Of a stretch of DNA of 64,000 nt, positions 32,435 to 42,101 are shown one piece after another. Every line of letters begins with the position of its first letter. Position 1 is the stretch's first letter. The stretch is taken from the NCBI GenBank assembly GCA_020912385.1, contig CP087209.1, positions 1,302,001 through 1,366,000 of the forward strand, read 5' to 3'. This DNA is from Neofusicoccum parvum (lineage: Eukaryota > Ascomycota > Dothideomycetes > Botryosphaeriales > Botryosphaeriaceae). The notes under the pieces are model-generated. The model was not told where the DNA came from, did not search any database, and was given only the letters and a program-made list of their open reading frames with translations. Both the position numbers and the translations under genes were made by a program.

Positions 32435-32440
32435 TATAAA
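32435..32440 (+). promoter_or_regulatory. TATA box of the Cys-rich small gene
   Basis: TATAAA lies 125 bases before the ATG at 32565 and is followed by a C/A-rich leader (ACCAAACAGACACATACACAG). Spacing and context fit a fungal TATA promoter. Confidence 0.5.
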
Positions 32441-32564
32441 ATTCTACGAGCCTCACCGCAAATCTTAAACCGCACCAAACAGACACATACACAGCATTGT
32501 TTCACTGATCTCTCCAGCAAGAATATTCCTGCCTACGCACACACAACTGCGGAAACGACATATC

Positions 32565-32822
32565 ATGTGGGTCTGCTGCAGTTGCGGTACACGCAATACT
32601 CACTTCCCTGCTACCTGCGGTGGCAGAAGCCGCTCACCTGCTCCGCGCGGTGGCGGCCCCGGCTGTGACCACAAGAAGTGTCGGGACTGCCGGTCACTGG
32701 GCATAGATGAGGATTCCAGCGATCGAAGGTATCGCATCCGCTACGATGGCGGGTATTATTACAACTTCGACAGCGACGTCGGCTGTGGATGGTGCCCGTA
32801 TGGCAGCAACTTGTATGGGTGA
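32565..32822 (+). CDS. small Cys-rich protein, probable zinc-binding
   Basis: An 85-residue protein without signal peptide, starting MWVCCSCG. Ligand-like residues are Cys4, Cys5, Cys7, Cys18, Cys34, His36, Cys39, Cys42, Cys74 and Cys77. The CDHKKCRDC block (C-x-H-x2-C-x2-C) followed by a distant GCGWC looks like a zinc-knuckle or ribbon. A Tyr-rich segment (YDGGYYYNF) precedes the last pair. Small proteins with a WVC-C start and a C-x-HKKC-x2-C block occur in many ascomycetes without known function; I recall this from experience and have not checked a database. A TATA box and a plausible leader precede it. The stop is followed by GTGAGG, so a further exon cannot be excluded. Confidence 0.6.
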   Translation: MWVCCSCGTRNTHFPATCGGRSRSPAPRGGGPGCDHKKCRDCRSLGIDEDSSDRRYRIRYDGGYYYNFDSDVGCGWCPYGSNLYG

Positions 32823-33806
32823 GGGTAAGGTACTGGAGCCGGTAGAAACCTGCTGATAAAGACGCGGTTAAGTGGGGTACTTTAGAGGTATAAGGTTAGA
32901 GAAACCTCCTGGAAACCCTCGCCATGAAAGGCTTTGGCTGTTTGAAAGAAAAGGTGGGCATCTGGGGAGAACTTTGGTATACCACTACACCCGCTGAGAC
33001 TTTCCATTGATATGCAGACATGCTAAAGGAGCCGTACATGACTCACCCTTCTATAAAGGAAGGCACAGCCTTACTTCACTGCAGCCAGAAATGCAACACT
33101 AGAGAGCCTGAAGTCACGACAGGCATAGGTAGAAAGAGCATTTCTCAATCACTCACATTGCATCATTAACACAGACGTTGATCGGACTTGTAACTGGCTG
33201 TTGTGATTGACTGTGGAAGTTGCCTCTATCTACGTCAAGGAGCTGTGCTCACCCACCCTGCCTTGAAAGCCGCAAACCGAATCTGCCAGAATCCAGCCCA
33301 TGTGCATATAGCACGTCCATCAAGGCCGCTTGCCGGCTGACCTTGCCCAAGTGTAAAGAAAACCTCCGGGTTGTAAGCCCGTTTTGAAGCTGTAAGAAGG
33401 AAGGGAAGAGAACTGCAAAGCAGCTAAGGTGTCTCGCGGAGGAGAGGCCAAAGTGCCAATTAAGCAGCCTTTTCCAATGCTGATGATGATGAAATCCGGG
33501 GTATCAGTAGAAGTGAAGGAAAAGAACTGCAAGCCGAGCAAAAGTACCTGCGCGAAGCAGGTCCGAGAGCCAACAAGCAGCCTTTCCAAATGCAGAAAGT
33601 CATGGAGCCGTTGTGAACCAGAAAGAAACCAGTGTCGTAGTTTAGCAAGTGCGTCTTGTTGGGAACGCCCAAGTGTCGGTCAACCGTAGCGACACCAAGC
33701 TGTCAATGACGTCAAGAAGATGGGAGCTCAGTTGTCGGTGTTGTCGCGCGAAGCAACCACTGTGAGAGAAGTAGCATAAGGGGTGTTCTATGTAAGGGAA
33801 TTGGAT
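32823..33806. other. convergent intergenic region with an imperfect direct repeat
   Basis: These 984 bases lie between two gene ends. No gene is supported, but a diverged direct repeat (33401-33480 and 33511-33592) is visible. Confidence 0.45.
33401..33592. repeat. imperfect tandem duplication, period about 110
   Basis: Two blocks, 33401-33480 and 33511-33592, begin AAGgGAAG..GAACTGCAA and AAGtGAAG..GAACTGCAA and end in AAGCAGCCTTTtCCAA and AAGCAGCCTTTCCAAA. The middle is diverged. On the minus strand the copies translate to similar peptides (ALQFSSLPS and GLQFFSFTS). This is an old local duplication. Confidence 0.5.
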
Positions 33807-35084
33807 TCAATAGGCGTAGAGGGTATTGCTGTGAACGCGGTAACTCGAGGTACGAGGCACTTGAAGCAAAGTTAGGGTGAACAAGAATAATGAGAAGAGG
33901 TGAGCTTACAGCGGATAGCAGGACGCTCGAGCTTGATCTTTACGGCCTGGGCACTGACGCGAATACCAGTCTTGTCGAAGACGCGGCTAGCAAGACGCAT
34001 GTGGTAGTTGTTGTAGTCGGCGTAGATGGCCTGGCCCAGAGCCTCGCACTACAGTGTGAAGACAAGTCAGCAATGACGTCTCTACAATAACAACGGAGGT
34101 AGAGAAGAAAAGCAGGCTTACAGCATCCTCGTTGAAGACCTCATCCGGGTAGATGACCACGTAGCCGTCACCGTGTTGGAGCTCGTCCTCAACACCATTC
34201 GTATCCCATTCGCCATCCTCATCCTGCACGTCGAGGGGGAGGGCGCCATCGTTCATAGGGAGGGGATCGGCCTGAGCAGCGGCCGGCTGCTGATCAGCGT
34301 TGTGGCAACCACATTCGCACTTGTGGTTGTCGTCCTTCTTCTTCGACGACTTGTTCTCGTTGTTGCCCTTGGCCTTGTCGTTGTCCTTGGACTTGTCGTT
34401 GTCCTTGGCCTCAGCGGGCGCGATTTCATTATAGCGCTTCTTGAGCGCACCCTGGGGCTTCTTCATCTCCTGGGCCATGGACTTCCAAGTGCCGCCGTTG
34501 GCCTTGAGTTCCAGCAGCTTCTGATCCTCCTCCTCAGAGAAGGTGAAACTAGGCTTCTTTTCGCTGTCGCCCTTGCTGTTCTCGGTCTTGGTGTCGCCCT
34601 GGTTCTTGCTCTCGGCGTTGGACTTGCCGGCGTTCTTGGAGCTCTCGGGCTTCTCAGTGGGCTTGTCAACGGACTTGTGAATGGGCTTCTCCGCAGGCTT
34701 CTCAGCAGGCTTAGGCTGCTCGGCGGACCTGCCCTTCTTGCTGCTGCAGATTTTCAGGATCTCAGACTGATTCTTGGGGTTAGCAAGATTCCCAAGACGG
34801 CAGGCAGGAAGTGCGGGCAGATAGATGGGGTTGGGCTTCGGCTTGGGCTTCGTAGCAGGCTTGCTCTTGGGTTTACGCAAGAACTTGCCCTTGGCCAAGC
34901 CCTTGCGCGTGTTCTGTGGCGTAGTAAGATAGCTCCGTGTGAATGGCAAGCCAGAAGAAGATCTGGCGGATGCGGGAGAAAGAGGAGAACTTACACGAGG
35001 AACGCCAGCCAGCCAGAGGGTGAACTGGTGCTTGCGAGCCCACTCAGGGTCGATGCGGTGGTAGGGGTAGCCGTTGCCTACCAT
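33807..35084 (-). CDS. Myb/SANT-like domain protein with Lys/Pro-rich linker
   Basis: A probable nuclear protein. Exons 35084-34995, 34913-34122, 34048-33910 and 33859-33807 encode about 357 residues. The start MVGNGYPYHRIDPEWARKH is chosen over an upstream in-frame ATG because the upstream residues are low-quality and the leader lies there. Residues 45-150 are a Lys/Pro-rich linker with tandem PAEKPAEKP and EKPESSK units. A Myb/SANT-like fold sits at about 152-195 (FSEEEDQKLLELKANGGTWK, then ALKKRYNEI). A second Lys/Asp repeat (KDNDKSKDNDK) and a metal-binding-looking HKCECGCH (residues 227-234) follow. The conserved C terminus has CEALGQAIYADYNNYHMRLA and DKTGIRVSAQAVKIKLE, the last resembling a helix-turn-helix. 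The final exon acceptor is the least certain; two others nearby would change only the last 18 or so residues. Function is not established. Confidence 0.75.
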
Positions 35085-36654
35085 GATTGCGACCGAGTAC
35101 GATCGTGACGAAACGGTTGCGAGGTGAGGAGCTTGTTGGGGTCGCAACGGAGCGTTGGCGAACAGGTGGAAGGTTGCGGTGACAACAAACGTCGAGGCGT
35201 GCGACGGCAAGGTCTTGAAGCGCTTCGTGAGAAGAGCGGTGATGTCGCGAGCTCGAGGTTGTGTTGTGAAGAGAAGACAAGAAGAGAGCCGGAGCAGAAG
35301 GCCAACGAAGGACATAAACAGCGACTTGCGACGCTAATACAAAACGGGTAATTTCGAGCAGCCTCTGCGGTTGAAGTGAGGCCACACCCGGAGAGTGTCA
35401 CCGCCGCCAGAGCTCTAAAACTCCCGAGCACTCGCTGATTGCCCTGAAGCCCAAAGACCGCGGTGATAAGAGCTCACATGTGGCCACAACCGCCGCCGCC
35501 AGATCTTGCAAAGCCCACAGTGTGTACATGATCATGAAGCATATCAAGTAGGAGCAGCCATATGTGCGCTTCTAATGACAGCCACATAGCTCACAAACAT
35601 GTTCGCCCGCCACTACACCTGGTGCTGTCCAGCCTCGCGCCACTGTGCCGGCTCAGCGTATTCCCTCCTGCTCCATCTTCCGGCTTGTTGGCCCGCGTAG
35701 CGGGTGCCGCACAACTGACGAAGGTGTTGGATCGGGCTGCCAAGGTGTCTTCCTCCACAACGCTCTCTCACTTGCCGCTTGAAGACGGGTGTCCCATGCG
35801 GCGATGCGTCTCGTTGGTCGTAGCGAATAGATACAGCAAGACTGGAGGAAAACAACAGGACACGGTGAGCGGATTGTTCTATGTAATTGTGACGGCTGAC
35901 TCCACAGCTATTGTGTTGCAGCCTCGACTATTAGCGGGCAACACAAATAGTAACGCTCCAGGGAGATCCAGACATGTACAGACTCAACGCCGCTGTACTC
36001 TATCCCAAGCTCTTTACAACGTTTTCGCTGAATGAGATGAAGACAGACTTGATTGGAGCAGACGAGACAGAAAACGAAAGTTCTTACGCTTTCCAGATCG
36101 CATTTAATGAAAGAGGAGATTAAATATACTTAAGACATCAGAAGCCTTTACAACAGCGAAAAGGATAAGAGTACGAGCACTGAAGTAGTTGACGGCAACG
36201 CTGTGGGATAAAGCGCCAAGTCTACCACACGAGTACGAAGCGTAGACCGCGAAAGAACTACACTCAGCGCAAGTTCGCTACGCGATGAAGAGAAAGTCAA
36301 AACTCGCGTGCGGAATCAGCAAATGATTGATGATCATGAGGGGGTCAGTCTATAGAAAACATGGATACGACGGTGAGCGCTCGGCACCTCGGGGGATTCC
36401 GATTGACTTGAGAATCATTGCGCAGGATATTCAACGGTTGGAATGGATACAGTCGACGCGATGCGCCAATAGAGGATGAAGTGATGTTCCCCTGAGGGGC
36501 GCGATCTGCGGCGAGGGTCTGGGGACGGGCCGACCTGACCTCCGAGGCAACCTGGCAGCTCGCGATCAACACTCCCTACGCAGCCGCTCCGGAGCTTCAA
36601 CAGCAGCCCAGAACACCGCGATTTTTCGACCCCACCACCGCCCAACCCGCCACA
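35085..36654. other. long divergent intergenic region
   Basis: This is a 1.57-kb space between the divergent Myb-like gene and EMP24. A 158-codon plus frame at 35562-36035 shows no domain. I find no support for a gene. Confidence 0.4.
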
Positions 36655-37451
36655 ATGCTGTTCCCGTCCGCCGCCGTCGTTGCCGCCTTCGGCTACCTCG
36701 TCAGCCTCGCCTCGGCCCACAACATCCAGTTGAAGGCCCACTCGCGCGAGTGCTTCCATGAGCAGCTCCACGCCGACGACAAGATGACCGTCACCTTCCA
36801 GGTCGGCGACCGCGAGTTTGGCGGCAGCGGCAATCTCGACATCGACTTCTGGGTTCGTGCATGCGCCAATTGACACGGGAGGAACTCAGAGAAGCTGACG
36901 AAGATATCTGCAGATCCAAAACCCGGCGAACGGCATGCAGGTCCACGAGCGCGGCGTCTCCTCCGGCGATCATTCTTTCACGGCCGCGTCGGATGGCAAG
37001 TACACCTACTGCTTCAGCAACGAGCACTGGGCTGCAAACACGAAGGAAGTCTCGTTCAACGTCCACGGCATCGTCTACGTCCCCGAGTCCGAGGCGCCGC
37101 AAGATCCATTGGAGAAGGAGGGTATGTAGATCCCGACGTCTGCATTGCCGCACACGTGGCACCTTTCTAGCGACAAGTTGCTAATATACTCCAGTTCGCC
37201 AACTCTCGGAGCTCATTGCTCAGGTCAAGGATGAACAGGGCTACATTGTGGTTAGGGAGAGGACGCACAGGAACACTGCTGAGAGCACCAACGCCAGGGT
37301 CAAGTGGTGGAGCATCTTCCAGCTGCTCGTGCTGATCGGTGAGGGTATCTTCCAGGTTTGGTGGCTGAAGAGGTTCTTCGAGGTAAGCTTGCCCACCCAT
37401 TTCCCAGCATGAGCGAATACTGAGAAAACACAGGTCAAGCGTGTTGTATAA
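36655..37451 (+). CDS. EMP24: p24-beta cargo receptor (Emp24/TMED2)
   Basis: A p24-family protein of COPII/COPI vesicles that helps sort GPI-anchored and other cargo between ER and Golgi. Exons 36655-36852, 36914-37121, 37195-37382 and 37434-37451 encode 203 residues, the standard size. Residues 1-21 are the signal peptide ending at SASA/H. The GOLD domain covers about 22-120, with the paired cysteines in RECFHEQL and YTYCFSNEH. A coiled coil follows (VRQLSELIAQVKDEQGYIVV). The membrane span is at about 178-196. The cytosolic tail WWLKRFFEVKRVV has the diphenylalanine plus basic and divaline signals that bind COPII and COPI. This FFEVKRVV end is the p24-beta signature rather than alpha, gamma or delta. 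The last five residues and the stop sit on a separate 18-base exon. Confidence 0.95.
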
Positions 37452-38098
37452 ATATCTTGTTTGGGTACTTGGTGGGTTCTTAAAAAGTCCTAGAATGACG
37501 AAGACATGTATTCACTTCTGGCTTGAGCATTGAGTTTCTGCGCATTCCACCCCGGTGATCACGGTGCCCTCTTCAATTCCTGTGTCGCGTATATCGCAGC
37601 GAGCTCGATTCTCTCTTTCCTTCTCTATTTGGACACGTCTTACCTTTTGCATATACTTGGGCCCGCAGATGCGACGGAGCGGGAAAGTTGCCGCTCTATC
37701 TAGATACCCTGGCGTTTCTATTCCAGGACAGACGCAGTAAAACCAAAAATCTTTGATTAAGCTATAGAATGTGACTATCGCAAGCGTGAAAAGTGCATTG
37801 CTGCTTATCTACATCTCGTTTTCCCCGATCGGGAGCATCTATCGCCGGTGCCTCTCGGCCCGAGCTCGCCCGCGCGTTTGGCGGAGCGGCCGTGACGCGC
37901 GGGACCCCGACTGCAGCTCCATCGCATCAGCCTCACGCAGATTTCCCTCAGCTTCCTTCTCTCTTCCTCCACCACCCCGCGAAGCTTCCCGCCCACCAAT
38001 ACGAGCCGGGGTCGGCCAAAGAACATCGCCCTCCTCAATCGCACTCGCCGTCCGTCCGTAATACCACATCACCGCGCATCGTTGAGAGCTCCGACAAG
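37452..38098. other. EMP24-LSM8 intergenic region
   Basis: These 647 bases lie between co-oriented genes. Overlapping open frames at 37771-38335 reflect GC-rich leader sequence. I see no separate gene. Confidence 0.45.
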
Positions 38099-38538
38099 AT
38101 GTCTCTCCAAGGCTACATCAACAGTATGCCGCCAACCCCACCGCGCCGCACCACGCGATCCTGCACTCCCCTCCACGCTTACCACCCCCTCCGCACCGCC
38201 ACACTTTCCTCAATCACCTCTCTTCACCCGCGCAAGCTAACACGTTCCTCTCGCGCGCCTCCACAGAGAAAATCTGCATCATCACGGTGGACAGCCGGAC
38301 GCTGGTCGGGACGCTGCTGTCGTGCGACCAGATGACGAACCTGGTGCTGTCGGACACCTGGGAGCGCATCGTGCGGCCGGCCGACGACCCGGAGCCCAGC
38401 CAGGAGGTGCAGCACGGGCTGTACCTGATCCGCGGCGACAACGTCGCGCTGTGCGGCCTGGTCGACGAGGAGCTGGACGCGAGCATCGATTGGACAAAGG
38501 TCCGGGGAGAGGTCATCGGCACGACGAAGCATGTGTGA
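38099..38538 (+). CDS. LSM8: U6 snRNA-associated Sm-like protein LSm8
   Basis: LSm8 defines the nuclear LSm2-8 ring that binds the 3' oligo-U of U6 snRNA and supports splicing. Exons 38099-38123 and 38267-38538 encode 98 residues. The first exon carries only eight codons (MSLQGYIN), a common layout for small fungal Sm genes. Sm1 motif: KKICIITVDSRTLVGTLLSCD with TNLVL. Sm2 motif: GLYLIRGDNVALCGLVDEE, containing the RGDNV RNA-binding pattern. The C terminus, through the conserved SIDWTKVRGEVI segment, matches the LSm8 subfamily rather than LSm1. Confidence 0.95.
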
Positions 38539-39224
38539 AGGAAGAACAAGGGATTTCTGGCATCAGGACCTGCGGGGAAAAAAGAAGTTAATGAGGAAAG
38601 GCCGGCTCGTGGGGAGGATGGGACAACGGCGACCGCAAGCGGGATTGGCGGTGGGACTACAGCAGTGTTGCCGCGCGGAAAGAGCATACGTTTCTGGAAT
38701 TTTTTTGAGTCCAAAGGTGCTCCTTCAACCAGAAAAGGCGGGCAGACGTACTCCGCCCAGGGTTTGGAGCCGGACAGACGGGGAGCATGACTTAAGGCGC
38801 CAATTGGGAAGCTCCTGGGGCGGCAAATATCATATAAAGTAGGTCTCCTCAATCGATACCCTTTTTCTGCTGGGTTAACAGCCTTTCCTTCTTCCTCCAG
38901 AATAAGCGGTTTCTTCACGGTCATGGGAACGAGATATCCACACTTACGAGGCCTTATACAGCATGAGACAGCATAGGTGATATCTGGTTGTGATTGTAAA
39001 AATCATGGGTTCTCCTAATGTCCTCGAAATGCTGCTCGAAACAGCTCAGAAATGAGCATAATTTACTTTTATCCCCGCCCTCATAATGCGTGTAGTTTAC
39101 TAAATATACAGATTGCCTCTTGGCTGATATCATGTGTGCTGATTTCTCTTGCATCACTATTCCTTCCCACTGAAAGTTCTTGTACTTCTAAACATCCTCT
39201 TCTGCATTCCTACTATCCCTATCC
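38539..39224. other. convergent intergenic region
   Basis: This region lies between the 3' ends of LSM8 and the PITH gene and is AT-rich after 38840. No gene is seen. Confidence 0.45.
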
Positions 39225-40010
39225 TTACATCCCATCCCCACCACCAGGTCCGCCGACGCCACTTCCCATACCCAATCCACTCGTACCCTTGATCTTGTGA
39301 TCCGCGGGATTCGCAGCGGCCTCATACAGGAAGTTGACGGGCTCCTTGTTCAAGCGCATGAACTCTCCCTTGAAGGCGAGGTAGCTGATGCGGGTGACGT
39401 CCTCGTCGCCGTCGCCGAAGTTGTCCTCGAAGAAGAGGGCCAGCGAGCGCGTCGTGTTGAAGAGGGCGCGTTTGACCGGCAGCTCCTGCACGTCGTTGGT
39501 CTGCGACAGCTCGAGCGTCTGCGTCGGCTGCAGGTCCGACGCCGTGCTGAAGTCGAGGTCGTCGCGGTTGAGGAAGACCTTGAGCGTCTTGGGCGCCGAG
39601 TCGGTGGCGCTGCTGCGCAGGAGGATGGCGTGGAGCCGCACTTGGCCGGTGAAGCTGCGATCGAGATCAGCTTCAACTCAATCGCTCTCGGACCGCTGCT
39701 TTCCAGAGGTTGGGAGTTTCGTGGATGTGGACGGACAGGGCACCTACGGAACAAACATGAGCAGCTGCTCGTCGGCGTCGCTGGTCAGCTCCGGCTCCGG
39801 GTCCAGCCGCTGCGCCCACGTCTTCTGCAGGACGGCAGCCCCGCCGCGTGGCGTTGACTCGTTCAGCGTGTTGACGCCTGAGAAGTCGACTTGTTCGTAC
39901 AGCAGTGACTGCAGCGCCGGCGTGATGTCGTCGCTGTGGTCATGCACGTGGCCATCACCGTGGTCGTGGCCGCCGTGGCCCGCGTGTTCGTCGTGGCAAT
40001 GGTGCGACAT
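39225..40010 (-). CDS. PITH domain protein (PITHD1 homologue)
   Basis: A PITH domain is the C-terminal module of thioredoxin-like TXNL1 that docks on the 26S proteasome; stand-alone PITHD1 proteins are soluble and little characterised. Exons 40010-39748 and 39654-39225 encode 230 residues. The first 28 residues are His-rich, ten His among Asp and Gly (MSHHCHDEHAGHGGHDHGDG), and may bind metal. The PITH core follows: LYEQVDFSGVNTLNES, then TSDADEQLLMFVPFTGQVRL, then KVFLNRDDLDFSTASD, then FFEDNFGDGDEDVTRISYLA, ending in the family signature YEAAANPADHKI. The intron splits the VPFTG strand with donor CC|GTAGGT and acceptor TCGCAG. Confidence 0.92.
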
Positions 40011-40786
40011 GTTTCGCTCTGGATAGGTGTGGTAATGCGGATATGTGTGTAGCTGGGCGTTTGTGCTGCTTCGTGGAGGCCCGGCTTGGCTGGGATGTGC
40101 GATATGTGCGATATATGTAAGTTCGTGTGCTGCGGTCCGCAATGGCGGGGGAGGGGCAAGAGCTCTGACGACGCGGGGCGTGTCGCGGTTGCATGCAAGG
40201 ACCGCGCCGACGGGGGCGCGGGTCGCTATGGCTCGTCCACGCCCATTTGGAAACTTCTAGGAGCCATGGCAAACGCAAAGCAGCACCGATGCATCGTCCA
40301 TCGCCCGATCGGTGAAATGTAACCGCAGCCGCGAGAAGCGATGCTGCGGAGAGCTGGAACACGAAAGCTGACGTGCTCCGCCGTCACATCGTCATCGCAG
40401 ATGCACGTCGGCACGTGAGCAGCCACACTTTCTTGAAGACGATTGCTGCAGCTTACAGCTTAGACGCACGTTAGAAATGACTGAATTTGAGTTTAAATTT
40501 AGCCGTATGGACTTGAAGCGATCATCCGGACACAAGTGTACCCTCGAGCAAGCACCGAAGCTATCCAAACGAACGCTTCAACTCCGTAGGCAGTTATACT
40601 CGTCGAAAGCAATTCGCGCTACCCGTCGTCTGCAAGGCCTTCCGTATGAGTGAGCATATGATGCGGATATCTATATGTGAAACGAGAAAAATGCCTGGAC
40701 GTGTGCCTATACCAAATAAGATTCCCACCAACGCCTGGCTGAAATGCATGCAGCAAACCGCCAACGAGTATTCAAACGCCAAAATA
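40011..40786. other. intergenic region upstream of the PITH gene
   Basis: This stretch holds the PITH promoter and the 3' flank of VPS20. No gene is seen. Confidence 0.45.
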
Positions 40787-41779
40787 TCATGCGAGAATCG
40801 GCTCTGATTGCATCGCCGCCTGCTCTCGTGCCCGTCTTTGTGCTCTTTCCCGCGCAGCCCTGCGGTTCTCTGCTTCCACGTCGATGTCTTGGGTCGGCGC
40901 ATCTGGGAGCGGTACAGTCGATGGCGCCTCTGGCAGTTTGTCGGGAAGCTTGACACCGGACATCTCTCTCTCCAATGCTTCCAGCTCGTCTTCGACTTCG
41001 TCCTCGTCCTGATTCGACATCCTGCCGGCTAACATCTCGCTGATTTCCTGTGAAAATGTGTCAGCGCTCAAATTTTCACGACTCCAAATCACAAAATGTT
41101 GGCCCATGCATGCCCAGCTATGAACCATCCATGAACACGACCCATGAGGATGGCTGGAAGGACATCCCCAGAAGACGAGTGGTTCACGTCCGGATATGGG
41201 TGCAATAGTCTGTCCAAACACTATCGCGACCGCAAATCGGGCCATCCACATGACGCGCAAAGGTGTACTGACTCTCTGATACGCCTGGGCCTCTTCGTTC
41301 TCGCCCATGAGTTTCTCGACGTTTTCCAAGCCGCCCATCTCCTTGTGGATCTCCTTCAGCACGCTCGTGCCTTGTTGCAGGCCAAAGAGGACGTCCTTCT
41401 GCACCAGCGCAAATTCGACATCGTTCGTCAGCACCTCTAGCTGGGCGAGCTGCGCGTCCGTCTTCTGCAGCAGCGATTCCTGGTACTTCTTCCGGCGCAA
41501 CGCCAGCAAAGCACGCCGCTTATCACCGCGCTTCAGACATTCCTTGGCGACCTCGGTTTCGCGAGTGGTGATAACGATAATTTTCTTCTGGTACTGGTGT
41601 AGCTTGTCGCGCTGGTTCTTCATGTCCAGGATGGCTCTGGGTAGTGGGGGCGTGGGCGTTAGCGGGCGCGTGCGAAGGAGGGACAAGAGAAGCACTGCGA
41701 GAGTAGGTGAGAGGACACTCAGGAGCGTGACTCACTTATCCTGGGCAGAAATCTTGTGGGAACTCCCAGAGTTGCCCAT
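40787..41779 (-). CDS. VPS20: ESCRT-III subunit Vps20/CHMP6
   Basis: Vps20 links ESCRT-II to Snf7 polymerisation on endosomes during multivesicular-body sorting. Exons 41779-41736, 41636-41273 and 41047-40787 encode 222 residues. The start MGNSGSSHK gives Gly2 in a myristoylation consensus, the hallmark of Vps20 within the Snf7 family. The basic helical hairpin follows: MKNQRDKLHQYQKKI, then LKRGDKRRALLALRRKKYQESLL. Later helices are acidic (AYQREISEMLAGRM, then DEDEVEDELEALEREM). The C terminus carries an Arg/Ala-rich helix. Introns have GTGAGT and GTCAGT donors; both junctions restore the family pattern (QDKAILDMKNQ and AYQREISEML). It is head-to-head with RIX7. Confidence 0.93.
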
Positions 41780-42101
41780 GGTTAAACAACTGCTGGTGGT
41801 TTTCAAAGCGCAGTCTGGCAACAGTCGCGGTCGCGAGAGTCGTCGGGCGCGCATATGATGCTGTGCCAAGGCGCTTGAGCTCGGCCTTATCTTATCGCCC
41901 GCAGTATAATCCCTGCAAGCGCGTCAGAGCGCCCGCGGCCCTGAGAAATTTGGAGCCCGCTGCACCACCGAAGCCGGACTTTGCTCACCCACGACACGCT
42001 GGGGCTGCCGCCTGGGACCACGCAGCTGACATTTCAGGGTGCCTTTGCCGCCATCGGTTTCCCTCTTCGCCACCACCGTCTGTGCTGCCACGCCTACAAA
42101 T
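41780..42101. promoter_or_regulatory. 322-base bidirectional promoter VPS20/RIX7
   Basis: The start codons of VPS20 (minus) and RIX7 (plus) are 322 bases apart, so the space must serve both directions. It is TATA-less and C/G-rich near the RIX7 side. An AAATTT core at 41946-41951 loosely resembles the ribosome-biogenesis RRPE element but is not a full match. Confidence 0.5.

Larger units (their letters stand above)
31893..32564. other. intergenic region with tandem hairpins
   Basis: This stretch holds two strong inverted repeats (31979-32021 and 32070-32097, listed separately), then about 350 bases leading to the small Cys-rich gene, including a TATA box. Confidence 0.5.
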
